A stretch of DNA of 64,000 nt from Parazoarcus communis (GTDB lineage Bacteria > Pseudomonadota > Gammaproteobacteria > Burkholderiales > Rhodocyclaceae). A program made the position numbers and the translations under genes. The stretch lies in NCBI RefSeq assembly GCF_003111645.1, contig NZ_CP022187.1, positions 3,844,001-3,908,000 on the forward strand, given 5' to 3'. Positions 42,869 through 51,126 of this stretch are shown here, in pieces (the first letter of the stretch is position 1; the number at the start of each line of letters is the position of its first letter). Below the pieces are notes generated by a model. It did not search any database. It saw only the letters and a list, made by a program, of their open reading frames with translations, and had not been told where the DNA came from.

Positions 42869-43010
42869 GGGTTCTGGGGCACGCGGAGACGCGGAGGGCG
42901 CGGAGGAGTCGCCTGACTGAGGCGATCCCTTGCGCCTGGATAGGGCATCCTGCGTGGGTACATGTCAACAGCGTGATGTCGGCGGCGCTCATGGCCTGAC
43001 TTGCCCCGGC
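42869..43010. repeat. inverted repeat, left arm, containing a decayed copy of the trxC 3' end
   Basis: Read on the minus strand, this segment matches 43510-43644 imperfectly across its length. It includes the last codons of trxC (reads AMSAADI ... HAG against AMGAADI ... QAG) and the CCTCCGCG-rich tail ending GTGCCCCAGA. It lies between the LON gene and trxC in a 292-base stretch that holds no other gene. Confidence 0.75.
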
Positions 43011-43137
43011 AGAGTGCTTTGCGGATGGCAGGTCTTGAGGCTTGCGGCGGCGCGCAGGATGGAGCGGGCTGGCGGCTCTTGAAGTTTGGGAGAGCTGGCT
43101 CCACCTTGAAATCATTGCCAGTCACCGGGTCATCGCC

Positions 43138-43575
43138 ATGTCAGATTCCATGCACCTCGTCTGTCCCCATTGCAACGCTGTAAACCGTGTCCCTGCTGCG
43201 CGGCTGACCGAGCAGCCGAGTTGTGGGCAGTGCCACAAGCCGATGTTTGTTGCTGCACCTCTGGAGCTCAACGCGTCGAGCTTTTCCCGCCATATCCAGC
43301 GCAACGACGTTCCGGTGCTGGTGGATTTCTGGGCGCCGTGGTGCGGGCCATGTCGTTCGATGGCGCCGGCCTACGCGGAGGCGGCGCGAACGCTGGAACC
43401 GGATTTCCGCGTAGCGAAGCTCGATACCGAGGCCAATCAGGCCATCGGCGCCCAATACAATATCCGCAGCATTCCCACGCTCGCACTGTTCAGAAACGGC
43501 AAGGAAATCGCCCGGCAGGCAGGCGCCATGGGCGCCGCCGACATCGTGCGCTGGGCACGCACCCAGGCAGGATGA
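43138..43575 (+). CDS. trxC: thioredoxin 2 (zinc-containing)
   Basis: 145 residues. Cytoplasmic dithiol reductant with an N-terminal zinc ribbon (CPHC at about residues 9-12, then CGQC near 29-32) and the catalytic WCGPC. ATG 43138 begins MSDSMHLVCPHC as in TrxC; the frame open from 43042 is upstream noise. Its final codons and the bases after the stop form one arm of an imperfect inverted repeat whose other arm is upstream. Confidence 0.95.
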   Translation: MSDSMHLVCPHCNAVNRVPAARLTEQPSCGQCHKPMFVAAPLELNASSFSRHIQRNDVPVLVDFWAPWCGPCRSMAPAYAEAARTLEPDFRVAKLDTEANQAIGAQYNIRSIPTLALFRNGKEIARQAGAMGAADIVRWARTQAG

Positions 43576-43644
43576 CCCACAGGCCAGGTGCGAGGCGTTT
43601 CCTCATTCAGGCAACGCCTCCGCGCCTCCGCGTGCCCCAGACCC
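43510..43644. repeat. inverted repeat, right arm (trxC 3' end and downstream)
   Basis: Partner of 42869-43010 on the opposite strand. The first half is the coding end of trxC; the rest is noncoding and rich in CCTCCGCG. This is the presumed source arm since its trxC frame is intact. Confidence 0.75.
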
Positions 43645-43687
43645 TCGCATCGGAACAGCGCCACACCCCGAGCCCAGCGCAGCCTTC

Positions 43688-44746
43688 CTAAGCAAACAGG
43701 TCTGGCGCTGCCATCTGCATCAGGATGCTGCGCACCGGTGTTGGCAAGGCCGCATCGGAAGTGTCTGCAAGCGGTAGCCACTGCGTGCTGCCGCCTTCTT
43801 CAGCACGGACGCCTTGTGCGGCGAGATCGAACCGCCACGGCTGAATGTCGAGCACGAAGTGGGTAAACGTGTGTGTCAGCGGCGCAAGCAGAACGCCAGT
43901 GCCGGCGTCGATGCCAAGCCGGTCGCGTACCCAGCAGTCGACCTCTGTTTCGTGCTCGGGCACTTCCGGCAGGCTCAGCAGACCACCCCAGATTCCGGCG
44001 GGCGGACGGCGTTCGAGCAGGACCGCGCCACGGTCGACAATCACCGCCACGCGCACGCTGCGTCGCGGGATCTGCTTTCTGGGTCTCGGTGTTGGCAGCG
44101 ACGCAACCCGGTTGCCGAGGCGCGCGATGCATTCGTCAGCGAGCGGACAGCGCGTGCAGGCGGGTTTGCCTCGAGTGCAAACGGTGGCGCCGAGGTCCAT
44201 CTGAGCCTGGATGTAGCTGCCGATGCCGTCCTGCGGCAGCAGCGATTCGGCCAGTGCCCACAGGCGCGATTCGACCGCTTTCTCGCCGGGGAAACCCTCG
44301 ATGCCGAACACTCGGCACAGCACCCGCTTGACGTTGCCGTCGAGAATCGGAGCGCGCTCGTCGCTTGAGAACGCAGCAATGGCCGCCGCGGTGGAACGAC
44401 CGATGCCGGGCAGGGTGACGATCTGTGCTGCGGTCCGCGGGAACACGCCACCGTGATCGCTAATGACCAGCTGCGCCGCCCGGTGCAGGTTGAGCGCGCG
44501 GGCGTAGTAGCCGAGGCCGCTCCACAGTGCCATGACGTCGTCCACCGGTGCCGCAGCCAGCGCGGCCACATCGGGAAAGCGCTCGACGAATCGGGTGTAG
44601 TACGGAATCACGGTGCTGACCTGGGTCTGTTGCAGCATGATTTCCGACAGCCAGATGCGGTACGGGTCGCGTCCGCCCTGCCAGGGCAGGTCATGGCGGC
44701 CGTGGTGGCGCTGCCACTCGATCAGGCGACGGGCAAAATCACTCAT
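43688..44746 (-). CDS. mutY: A/G-specific adenine DNA glycosylase
   Basis: 352 residues. Removes adenine paired with 8-oxoguanine. Shows MLQQTQVSTV with the catalytic Glu, the HhH loop LPGIGRSTAAAI, catalytic Asp in ILDGNVKRV, and the [4Fe-4S] cysteines in CTRGKPACTRCPLADEC. The C-terminal NUDIX-like 8-oxoG recognition domain is complete. Confidence 0.96.
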   Translation of the reverse strand: MSDFARRLIEWQRHHGRHDLPWQGGRDPYRIWLSEIMLQQTQVSTVIPYYTRFVERFPDVAALAAAPVDDVMALWSGLGYYARALNLHRAAQLVISDHGGVFPRTAAQIVTLPGIGRSTAAAIAAFSSDERAPILDGNVKRVLCRVFGIEGFPGEKAVESRLWALAESLLPQDGIGSYIQAQMDLGATVCTRGKPACTRCPLADECIARLGNRVASLPTPRPRKQIPRRSVRVAVIVDRGAVLLERRPPAGIWGGLLSLPEVPEHETEVDCWVRDRLGIDAGTGVLLAPLTHTFTHFVLDIQPWRFDLAAQGVRAEEGGSTQWLPLADTSDAALPTPVRSILMQMAAPDLFA

Positions 44747-44804
44747 GTGGGGTGCAAATTCCGGTTTTAATGTTGTAATCGAGTTTCATGTCGCGCTGCA
44801 GTAC

Positions 44805-44833
44805 TCGACGTATACCGCTTGCGCGGCCATAAT
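44805..44833 (+). promoter_or_regulatory. putative promoter for the flavin reductase gene
   Basis: TCGACG at 44805 and CATAAT at 44828 are 17 bases apart, 57 bases before the ATG at 44890. The -10 matches 5 of 6 consensus bases, the -35 four. Confidence 0.35.
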
Positions 44834-44889
44834 CCGCCGCCTGAATACTATCTTTCGGGTGTGGCTGGCGCCGCGCCAGAGGCTGTCCC

Positions 44890-45387
44890 ATGTCCCAGAA
44901 CGCTCCCGTCGCCGAGGATTTCTCGCGCAGTTTCCGCAACGCCCTCGGCCGCTTCGCTACCGGCATCACCGTGGTGACCATGCGCACGCCGACGGGTGAG
45001 TTGATCGGGCTTACGGTCAACTCGTTCAATTCGGTGTCCCTGGATCCGCCGCTGGTGGTCTGGAGTCTGTCCAGCAATCTGCCGAGTCTGAAGCTGTTTG
45101 AAGACTGCGAATACTACGCGATCAACGTGCTGGCCGCCGACCAGGAGGCCGTGTCTCAGCGTTTTGCCAGCCGCATGGCGGATCGCTTCGCCGGACTGGG
45201 CTTCGATCATGGTCTGGGTGGTGCACCGCTGTTGCATGGCTGCTGCGCCCGTTTCGTCTGCCGCAACACCACCCGGTACGCAGGTGGGGATCATGTGATC
45301 TTCGTCAGCGAGGTGGTGAGCTTCGATCGCAGCGACGCCGACCCGCTGGTCTACTTCGGTGGCGCCTATCGCCACCTTACCCCCTGA
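44890..45387 (+). CDS. flavin reductase-like FMN-binding protein
   Basis: 165 residues of the split-barrel flavin reductase family: RNALGRFATGITVVTM near residue 20, GLTVNSFNSVSLDPPLVV (flavin loop), and a closing VSFDRSDADPLVYFGG. Usually the NAD(P)H:FMN reductase partner of a two-component monooxygenase; no monooxygenase component is next door, so the partner is elsewhere or it acts alone. Convergent with the diguanylate cyclase, adjoining it by one base. Confidence 0.88.
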   Translation: MSQNAPVAEDFSRSFRNALGRFATGITVVTMRTPTGELIGLTVNSFNSVSLDPPLVVWSLSSNLPSLKLFEDCEYYAINVLAADQEAVSQRFASRMADRFAGLGFDHGLGGAPLLHGCCARFVCRNTTRYAGGDHVIFVSEVVSFDRSDADPLVYFGGAYRHLTP

Positions 45388-46923
45388 TCATTCGCTGCTG
45401 TTTGTCAGTCGATCGCTGACGAGGCGGTCGCGTCCTTCCTGCTTGGCACGGTACAGCGCGGTGTCTGCGCGATGAAGCAGGGCCTCGAGGTCGGTATCGC
45501 CGGGCACAAGCTCGGCCAGTCCGATGGAGACGGTGAAATGCAGGTGTTCCCCGGCGTGTTCGGTGACACTGTTGCGGAACGCATCCAGTAGCCGCTCTCC
45601 CACTTCAAGCGCGCCCTCGTGTCCGGTTTCCGGCAGCAGGACGGCGAACTCTTCGCCGCCCAGTCTTGCAAAGATGTCGGAGCTGCGCAGCACATCCGAG
45701 GGGGCTGCGCCAAGGGTGCGGAGTACGGCATCGCCCGCGGCATGACCATGACGGTCGTTGATCAGCTTGAAGTGGTCCGCATCCAGAATCATCAGTGAGA
45801 GCGGGTGATGGTGGCGGCGGGCGAGGGCAAGCAGGCGGGTGCCTTCGCTCATGAACAGCCTGCGGTTGGGCAGGCCGGTCAGCACGTCGGTATTGGCCAT
45901 GCGTGCAAGCGCCTCAGTACGCTCACGGACCCGGTCTTCCAGTACCAGATTGCTGTGGGCAAGTTCGGCCATTGCGCGCTGGCGGTGCGTGACCTGGCGC
46001 CAGGCGTACAGGCCGATCGCGATCAGCGCCAGGTTGCCCCCCAGACCGAGTGCAAGAAACGCCGGCAGGTTATGTCGCCAGGCGGCGAGCAGGACCTCGG
46101 CCGGATAATCGGTAACCACAAAGAACTCGTAGCGCTGCGAGGCGTGCAAGGCACTGACGCCGGCATCGCTGCCAATCAGGCGGGTATTGAGGACGCGCGC
46201 GCTGTCTGCCTGCTCGTCGTCCGCGTGGTCGATCACGCCCAGCGGCGCGTCGGGGCAGGCGCTTCGCGATGGCAGGCAGGCCAGGGCGTGGCCGTCGCTG
46301 CGAAAAATGCCGATGACCAGGCCTTCGGGCGGACCAGGGTCGTCCACCAGGCTTTGCAGAAACTCGCTTCTGAGGCCGGCAGCGACAATGCCGATGAAGC
46401 GCCCGCCGTCGGTTTCCAGCCGGCGGCTGATCGGAACGACCGGCGTGCCGATCCCGCGGGAGACCACGGGCAGCCCGATGTACATTCCGAGCGACCAGTC
46501 CTCGCGTTGAGCGCGGATGTACTCCCGATCGGAAATCTGAAGCGGCGGGGCGGGAAAGCTGCGCGAGCTTGCGACCGTCAGGCCGTCGGTGTCCGTGATC
46601 AGCAGCCAGTTCAGTGCGGGGGTAATGGCGTGACGGCGGACCAGCAATCGATGGATGTACAGGTTATCCCGCGCCGGGGGCAAATCGCGCGCGGTCATGA
46701 CTTCGGCGACCCCCGACAGGGTGCGATCAAGCGAATCGAACAGGCCCTCGGCGCGACGCAGGATGATCGAGGCCGATGTTCGCGCGGTTTCCCGCCCCCT
46801 GTTCAGGGCCTGCTCGCGGTCGCTCAGCACCACGGACACCAGCAGCAGGTCGGCAAGCAGCAGGAGTGCCGCACCGCCCAGTAACCAGCGCACCGTGTTC
46901 GAACGCAAAAGACCGACTGCCAA
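45388..46923 (-). CDS. membrane diguanylate cyclase with periplasmic sensor domain
   Basis: 511 residues: membrane helix about 12-30, periplasmic Cache/PDC-like sensor about 35-290, second helix about 295-320, a short coiled linker, and a GGDEF domain from about 345. The active site is GGEEF, and an RSSD inhibitory I-site lies five residues before it, so it should make c-di-GMP with product feedback. The start is TTG 46923, supported by AGGAG 7 bases upstream. Confidence 0.9.
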   Translation of the reverse strand: MAVGLLRSNTVRWLLGGAALLLLADLLLVSVVLSDREQALNRGRETARTSASIILRRAEGLFDSLDRTLSGVAEVMTARDLPPARDNLYIHRLLVRRHAITPALNWLLITDTDGLTVASSRSFPAPPLQISDREYIRAQREDWSLGMYIGLPVVSRGIGTPVVPISRRLETDGGRFIGIVAAGLRSEFLQSLVDDPGPPEGLVIGIFRSDGHALACLPSRSACPDAPLGVIDHADDEQADSARVLNTRLIGSDAGVSALHASQRYEFFVVTDYPAEVLLAAWRHNLPAFLALGLGGNLALIAIGLYAWRQVTHRQRAMAELAHSNLVLEDRVRERTEALARMANTDVLTGLPNRRLFMSEGTRLLALARRHHHPLSLMILDADHFKLINDRHGHAAGDAVLRTLGAAPSDVLRSSDIFARLGGEEFAVLLPETGHEGALEVGERLLDAFRNSVTEHAGEHLHFTVSIGLAELVPGDTDLEALLHRADTALYRAKQEGRDRLVSDRLTNSSE

Positions 46924-47007
46924 GTGTTTACTCCTGAATTCCGCGCCGACGACAGGCGGCCGCCGAGATTACAGGCAGCTTGAAAGCCCGCCAAGGTGAT
47001 CGGTCAC

Positions 47008-47034
47008 GATCAATCGTGCTCCGCACGATTGATC
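47008..47034. repeat. perfect 12-bp inverted repeat with 3-base loop
   Basis: GATCAATCGTGC, TCC, GCACGATTGATC, between the 3' end of hypF and the start of the cyclase gene. No T-run follows on either strand, so a regulatory site or a hairpin at the end of hypF mRNA are both possible. Confidence 0.8.
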
Positions 47035-47048
47035 CGGGACGCAGACAG

Positions 47049-49451
47049 TCAGCTGCTGCAGTGATGCAGGATGTGGCGGGCGACGTGGGCCTGGCCGAGT
47101 GCGAGGCCGCCGTCGTTGGGCGGCACCTGTCGGGCTTCCAGTACATCCAGTCCGCGCGCCGAAAGCCGACGGGAAAGATCACGCGACAGCAGACGGTTGA
47201 GAAAGCATCCGCCCGACAAGGCCACGCTGCGAATGCCCGTTGCGTCGACTGCCTGCAACACCCAGGACTCGAGCGCGGTTGCGAGGGTTGCATGGAACAG
47301 CGCCGCGCCCCGTGGCGGGTTGCGTTCGTCGGCCAGCGCGGACAGCAGCGGCAGCAGGTCGAGATCGCCGCTGTCGGTCAGCTGCCAGCCCCGGTGCAAG
47401 GGCAGTACCCCGCCGAAACGGGTGGCAAGGCTTTCCAGCCGCATCGCGGCCTCGCCTTCATAGCCCATGCGCTCGCACACGCCGAGCAGGCCTGCTGCGG
47501 CGTCGAACCAGCGCCCGAGGCTGGTCGTCGGCGGGCAGCCTGTGCCGGACTCAAGCAGATCGCGCATGCGCCACGCGGCCGCTTCATGGTGAAAACGACT
47601 GGCTATTTCGTCGCCTCGTCCCAGTCTGTGCAGCACGGACGAGGCCATGCGCCAGGGTTCGCGCTCCGATTTTCCTGCATCGGGCTGACGCAGCGCGGCG
47701 AGGTGGCCGAGACGATTGAAGTGTGCGCCATCGACCTGAAGGAGTTCGCCGCCCCAGGCCTTGCCGTCGGTGCCGAGGCCGGTTCCGTCCAGGGCGAGTC
47801 CGAGAATGGGGCCCTGGTGGTGGTGTTCCGCCTGGACCGCAGCGATATGTGCATGGTGGTGCTGCACCGGGAAGGCCGGAATTCCCAGGCGCTCAGCCAG
47901 GGCTTCGGCGGCCAGCGTCGACGGGAAGTCCGGGTTCAGGTCGTGCGCGACCGCCAGCGGTGTGAGCGTGAGGATGCGCTGCAGGTGGCTGGCGACTTCG
48001 TCCAGGGCCTGGCTGGCGCCCGCACACGAGAGGTCACCGACGTGCTGCGACAGAAAGGCCTCGTCGCCGCGGGTCATGCACAAGGTGTTCTTGAGCAATC
48101 CGCCGAAGGCCATGACCGGTTCGCCCTTGTCCGCCAGCCTCAGGGCGCGCGGGGTGTAGCCGCGCGAGCGGCGCACGAACTGCATCCTGAGATCGCCTGC
48201 ACGCACGGCGGGCAGGCTGCGCACAACCGAGTCGTCGCAGCGGACGACGATCTCGCGGTCGTGGAGCAGGTAGGCGTCGGCGATCCCCATCAGGCGCCGT
48301 GTCGCCTCGCGGTCGCCGGTCACCAGCGGTTCGCCGCCGGGGTTGGCTGAGGTGCATACCAGCGCCAGTTCCTGCGCATCGCGAAGCCACCCTGTACCCG
48401 CAGGGCGGCCTGCGAAGTCGTGGAACAGCAGGTAATGCAGCGGTGTGTACGGCAGCATCAGACCGATCCAGGCCAGTCCCGGCGCCACACCGTGCAACTC
48501 CGCATCCACCGTGTCGTGCTTGTCGCACAGCACCACGGGGCGCTCGGGACTGCCGAGCAGCGATTCGTCGGTCGCTCCAAGGTTCGCCCAGTGGCGGGCC
48601 GAGGCCGTATTGGCCACCATGATCGCAAAGGGCTTGTCGTCGCGTGATTTGCGCTGACGCAGCCGATCGACAGCCTCCGGGTTGCGGGCATCGCACATCA
48701 GGTGATATCCACCGAGGCCCTTCACCGCAACGATCTCGCCGCACAGCAGGCGCAGCAAGGTGTCGGCGATCGGGTCGTGGCTTGCGACCGTTACCCCGTA
48801 GGCTTCGAGCAGGCTCAGTCTGGGGCCGCAGGCGGGACAGGCGTTGGGCTCTGCATGAAAGCGCCGGTGAAGCGGGTTGCGGTACTCGTCGGCACACTCC
48901 GGACATTGCGCAAATGCAGCCATGCTGGTGCTGACGCGGTCGTAAGGCAGGCCGCGGGTGATCGTGTAGCGTGGTCCGCACTGGGTGCAGTTGATGAAAG
49001 GGTGGCGCCAGCGCCGGCCGGTGGGGGCGAAAAGCTCATGCAGACATTCATCGCACACTGCGCTGTCGTGGGCGATCGATGTCGTGACGCTGCCCCCCTG
49101 GGATGCGCTGATGGTGAAGCCGCGGTCATTCGGATCGAGTTCGCACAGGCTGCTGTCGAGTCTCTCGATGCGAGCCAGCGGCGGCGCTTCGCCATGCAGG
49201 CGAGCGACAAGGGCCGAAAGGTTGCCTGCCGTCCCCTGTGCCTCGAGCTCGACGCCGCTACCGTCGTTGCGCACCCAGCCGCTCAGATCGAGTTCCTGTG
49301 CCAGGCGATAAACAAAAGGGCGAAAGCCCACGCCCTGCACGACGCCGCGCACAGTAAGGCGCCGCCGCTCGAGTTGTGGCCGGTTGCGTGGTGAAGTGCC
49401 GTACTCCTCATGCATCGCATGCACTCCCGGAAGGTGCTTCAATTGGTGCAA
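47049..49451 (-). CDS. hypF: [NiFe]-hydrogenase maturation carbamoyltransferase HypF
   Basis: About 800 residues; makes the cyanide ligand precursor by carbamoylating HypE. Domains in order: acylphosphatase (RGVVQGVGFRPFVYRLA near 35), paired zinc fingers (CDEC ... CTQC; CPEC ... CPAC), YrdC-like (KGLGGYHLMCDA, KSRDDKPFAIMV), and a Kae1-like C-terminal part with HHHAHIAAVQAEH. ATG 49415 is an alternative start. No other hyp or hydrogenase gene is in the window, so it is an isolated copy here. Confidence 0.95.
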   Translation of the reverse strand: MHQLKHLPGVHAMHEEYGTSPRNRPQLERRRLTVRGVVQGVGFRPFVYRLAQELDLSGWVRNDGSGVELEAQGTAGNLSALVARLHGEAPPLARIERLDSSLCELDPNDRGFTISASQGGSVTTSIAHDSAVCDECLHELFAPTGRRWRHPFINCTQCGPRYTITRGLPYDRVSTSMAAFAQCPECADEYRNPLHRRFHAEPNACPACGPRLSLLEAYGVTVASHDPIADTLLRLLCGEIVAVKGLGGYHLMCDARNPEAVDRLRQRKSRDDKPFAIMVANTASARHWANLGATDESLLGSPERPVVLCDKHDTVDAELHGVAPGLAWIGLMLPYTPLHYLLFHDFAGRPAGTGWLRDAQELALVCTSANPGGEPLVTGDREATRRLMGIADAYLLHDREIVVRCDDSVVRSLPAVRAGDLRMQFVRRSRGYTPRALRLADKGEPVMAFGGLLKNTLCMTRGDEAFLSQHVGDLSCAGASQALDEVASHLQRILTLTPLAVAHDLNPDFPSTLAAEALAERLGIPAFPVQHHHAHIAAVQAEHHHQGPILGLALDGTGLGTDGKAWGGELLQVDGAHFNRLGHLAALRQPDAGKSEREPWRMASSVLHRLGRGDEIASRFHHEAAAWRMRDLLESGTGCPPTTSLGRWFDAAAGLLGVCERMGYEGEAAMRLESLATRFGGVLPLHRGWQLTDSGDLDLLPLLSALADERNPPRGAALFHATLATALESWVLQAVDATGIRSVALSGGCFLNRLLSRDLSRRLSARGLDVLEARQVPPNDGGLALGQAHVARHILHHCSS

Positions 49452-49957
49452 GCCTGATGGTGCGCAAGTCTGGGCGCGGTCCGTCGATGCGCCCGATTCT
49501 AATCCTGCATCCGAACGAAAAGGGTGGCGATACAGCTGCAGGGCACGTCGTCCGAAAGTCCTATTCTAGGGCTCGGGCTCTGCATGTGCGAGCGGTGATG
49601 CCGGAGCGACGATGGGCTGCCTCGGGCGTCTCGCACGGGCATTGCGGTCGTTCCGGATGCGCTCAAGGTCTGAAGGACATCGGATCGTCATTCGCGCGCA
49701 TGGCCGTGACATTGCGTTGCGCTCAATACCACACCGGCTCGCAAGCCCCTGAGCACAGTGTTTTCAAGGCTTCGCAGTCCGGCACGAAAACCGGGTGTTG
49801 CTCCTGCGCAACAAGAAAGCGCTTCAGGTGCCAGTTTTTGATGCTGACGCTTGCGTGAGTCATGGCTCAATGCGCAGAATCGCTTCAACTTCTCGCATGA
49901 GAGGTAAGTCGGGATCCAGCCAAGCTGCATTCTCAACTTCAACTAGAGGAGAAACAC
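49452..49957. other. 506-base gap: divergent hypF/porin control region
   Basis: No credible ORF. It must hold both divergent promoters; a weak pair TTGCGT near 49850 and CAGAAT 18 bases on could serve the porin. A small GTTGC-N6-GCAAC hairpin lies near 49797. The last part is a leader ending in a strong AGAGGAGAAA ribosome site. Confidence 0.4.
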
Positions 49958-50953
49958 ATGCAAAAGAAACTGATCGCGCTGGCTGTTGCTGGCCTGATGT
50001 CCGCACCTGCCTTCGCTCAGTCGAACGTTACCGTTTATGGTCTTTTCGACATCGGTCTGGCTCACTACTCCGACAGCGCTACCTCGGGTAAGGCAAACCG
50101 CACCGCTCTCGATCAGGGCTTCCTGAACGGCAGCCGTCTGGGTTTCAAGGGTGTTGAGGACCTCGGCAATGGCCTGAAGGCTTCCTTCCAGTACGAATTC
50201 AACGTTGGTGTTGATAACGGCGGCGACGTCGGCGGTGGTCGTCAGACCGTGCTCGCGCTGTCGGGCAACTTCGGTACCCTGGCGCTTGGCCGTCAGTACA
50301 CCCCCCAGTTCAACCTGTACGGTGAAGTCGACCCGTTCGGCGCCGGTTCGGTGGCTAACGTTGCCAACATCTCCCGCGTTCAGACCCGTCTGGACAACCT
50401 GGTTGCCTACGTTTCGCCGAGCTTCAGCGGCTTCAACGTGACCGCCGGTTACACCATGCAGGCTTCCGGTCAGGAAGTTGACAACGACAACGGCGTGCGC
50501 GTCTGGGCCGTGTCCCCGGTTTATAAGAACGGCCCGATCTACGTCGGCCTGAACTACCACGTTGCAAAGGACGATGCGACCAACGCTGAAGTGCAGAAGC
50601 GTATGGATATCGGCGCTTCCTACGACTTCGGTATGGTCAAGGTCAGCGGTACCTACGGTCGTGACAACTCTGAAACCCTGGCTGGCGTTGATAACGCCGC
50701 CAAGTACTGGATGCTCGGCGTGAGCGCTCCGGTTGGTGTGGGCAAGGTCATGGCCTCGTACAACTCGTACAAGGATCTGGACGGCCTCAAGGGTGAAGCC
50801 GACATGTGGGCCGTTGGTTACGAGCACCCGCTGTCGAAGCGCACCAAGGTGTACGCAATCTACGCTTCGATCGACAACGACGACACCACCAAGAGTGTTG
50901 ACGGCAGCGATTACCAGAAGGGCCTGCAAGTGGCCATTCAGCACCGCTTCTAA
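49958..50953 (+). CDS. Gram-negative porin (Omp32/OmpC-like)
   Basis: 331 residues: signal peptide MQKKLIALAVAGLMSAPAFA, then a 16-strand beta-barrel starting QSNVTVYGLFDIGLAHYSD and ending with the Phe-terminal HRF that targets BamA. The betaproteobacterial porin motifs GSRLGFKGVEDLGNGLKA and LALGRQYTP are intact. Codon choice differs from neighbours (many GTT, ACC, AAC and GGT codons), as expected for a very abundant protein. A strong terminator follows. Confidence 0.95.
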   Translation: MQKKLIALAVAGLMSAPAFAQSNVTVYGLFDIGLAHYSDSATSGKANRTALDQGFLNGSRLGFKGVEDLGNGLKASFQYEFNVGVDNGGDVGGGRQTVLALSGNFGTLALGRQYTPQFNLYGEVDPFGAGSVANVANISRVQTRLDNLVAYVSPSFSGFNVTAGYTMQASGQEVDNDNGVRVWAVSPVYKNGPIYVGLNYHVAKDDATNAEVQKRMDIGASYDFGMVKVSGTYGRDNSETLAGVDNAAKYWMLGVSAPVGVGKVMASYNSYKDLDGLKGEADMWAVGYEHPLSKRTKVYAIYASIDNDDTTKSVDGSDYQKGLQVAIQHRF

Positions 50954-50978
50954 TCTCGTCTCCCGACGAGTTAGCGAA

Positions 50979-51004
50979 AACGGGCGCCTCGGCGCCCGTT
51001 TTTT
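50979..51004 (+). terminator. intrinsic terminator after the porin gene
   Basis: Perfect 10-bp stem AACGGGCGCC / GGCGCCCGTT with a TC loop followed by TTTT. Confidence 0.93.
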
Positions 51005-51012
51005 CGTCAACG

Positions 51013-51047
51013 GATCAAAGGGGTCAGTTCAAGATCAAAGGGGTCAG
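51013..51047. repeat. tandem 15-base repeat like RAYT-transposase flanks
   Basis: GATCAAAGGGGTCAG occurs twice, 20 bases apart, the second running on into AGTCG. I recall this string from the ends of REP-associated tyrosine transposase genes in many proteobacteria. No transposase gene is present here, so it would be a remnant or target site. Confidence 0.6.
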
Positions 51048-51126
51048 AGTCGTTTGAAAGATGCTCTTTTTCGATGCCGACAGACCATCGTGCTACCATC
51101 GACGGCTCCGATTTGACCGAACCCGC

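Noticed and set aside
42198-43115. 305-residue minus-strand frame containing the inverted trxC-end copy
   Set aside because: It is an accident of the LON-gene antisense frame joined to the repeat arm; only the repeat is of interest.
46980-48350. 456-residue plus-strand frame opposite hypF
   Set aside because: HypF domains are complete on the other strand; this frame has shadow composition.
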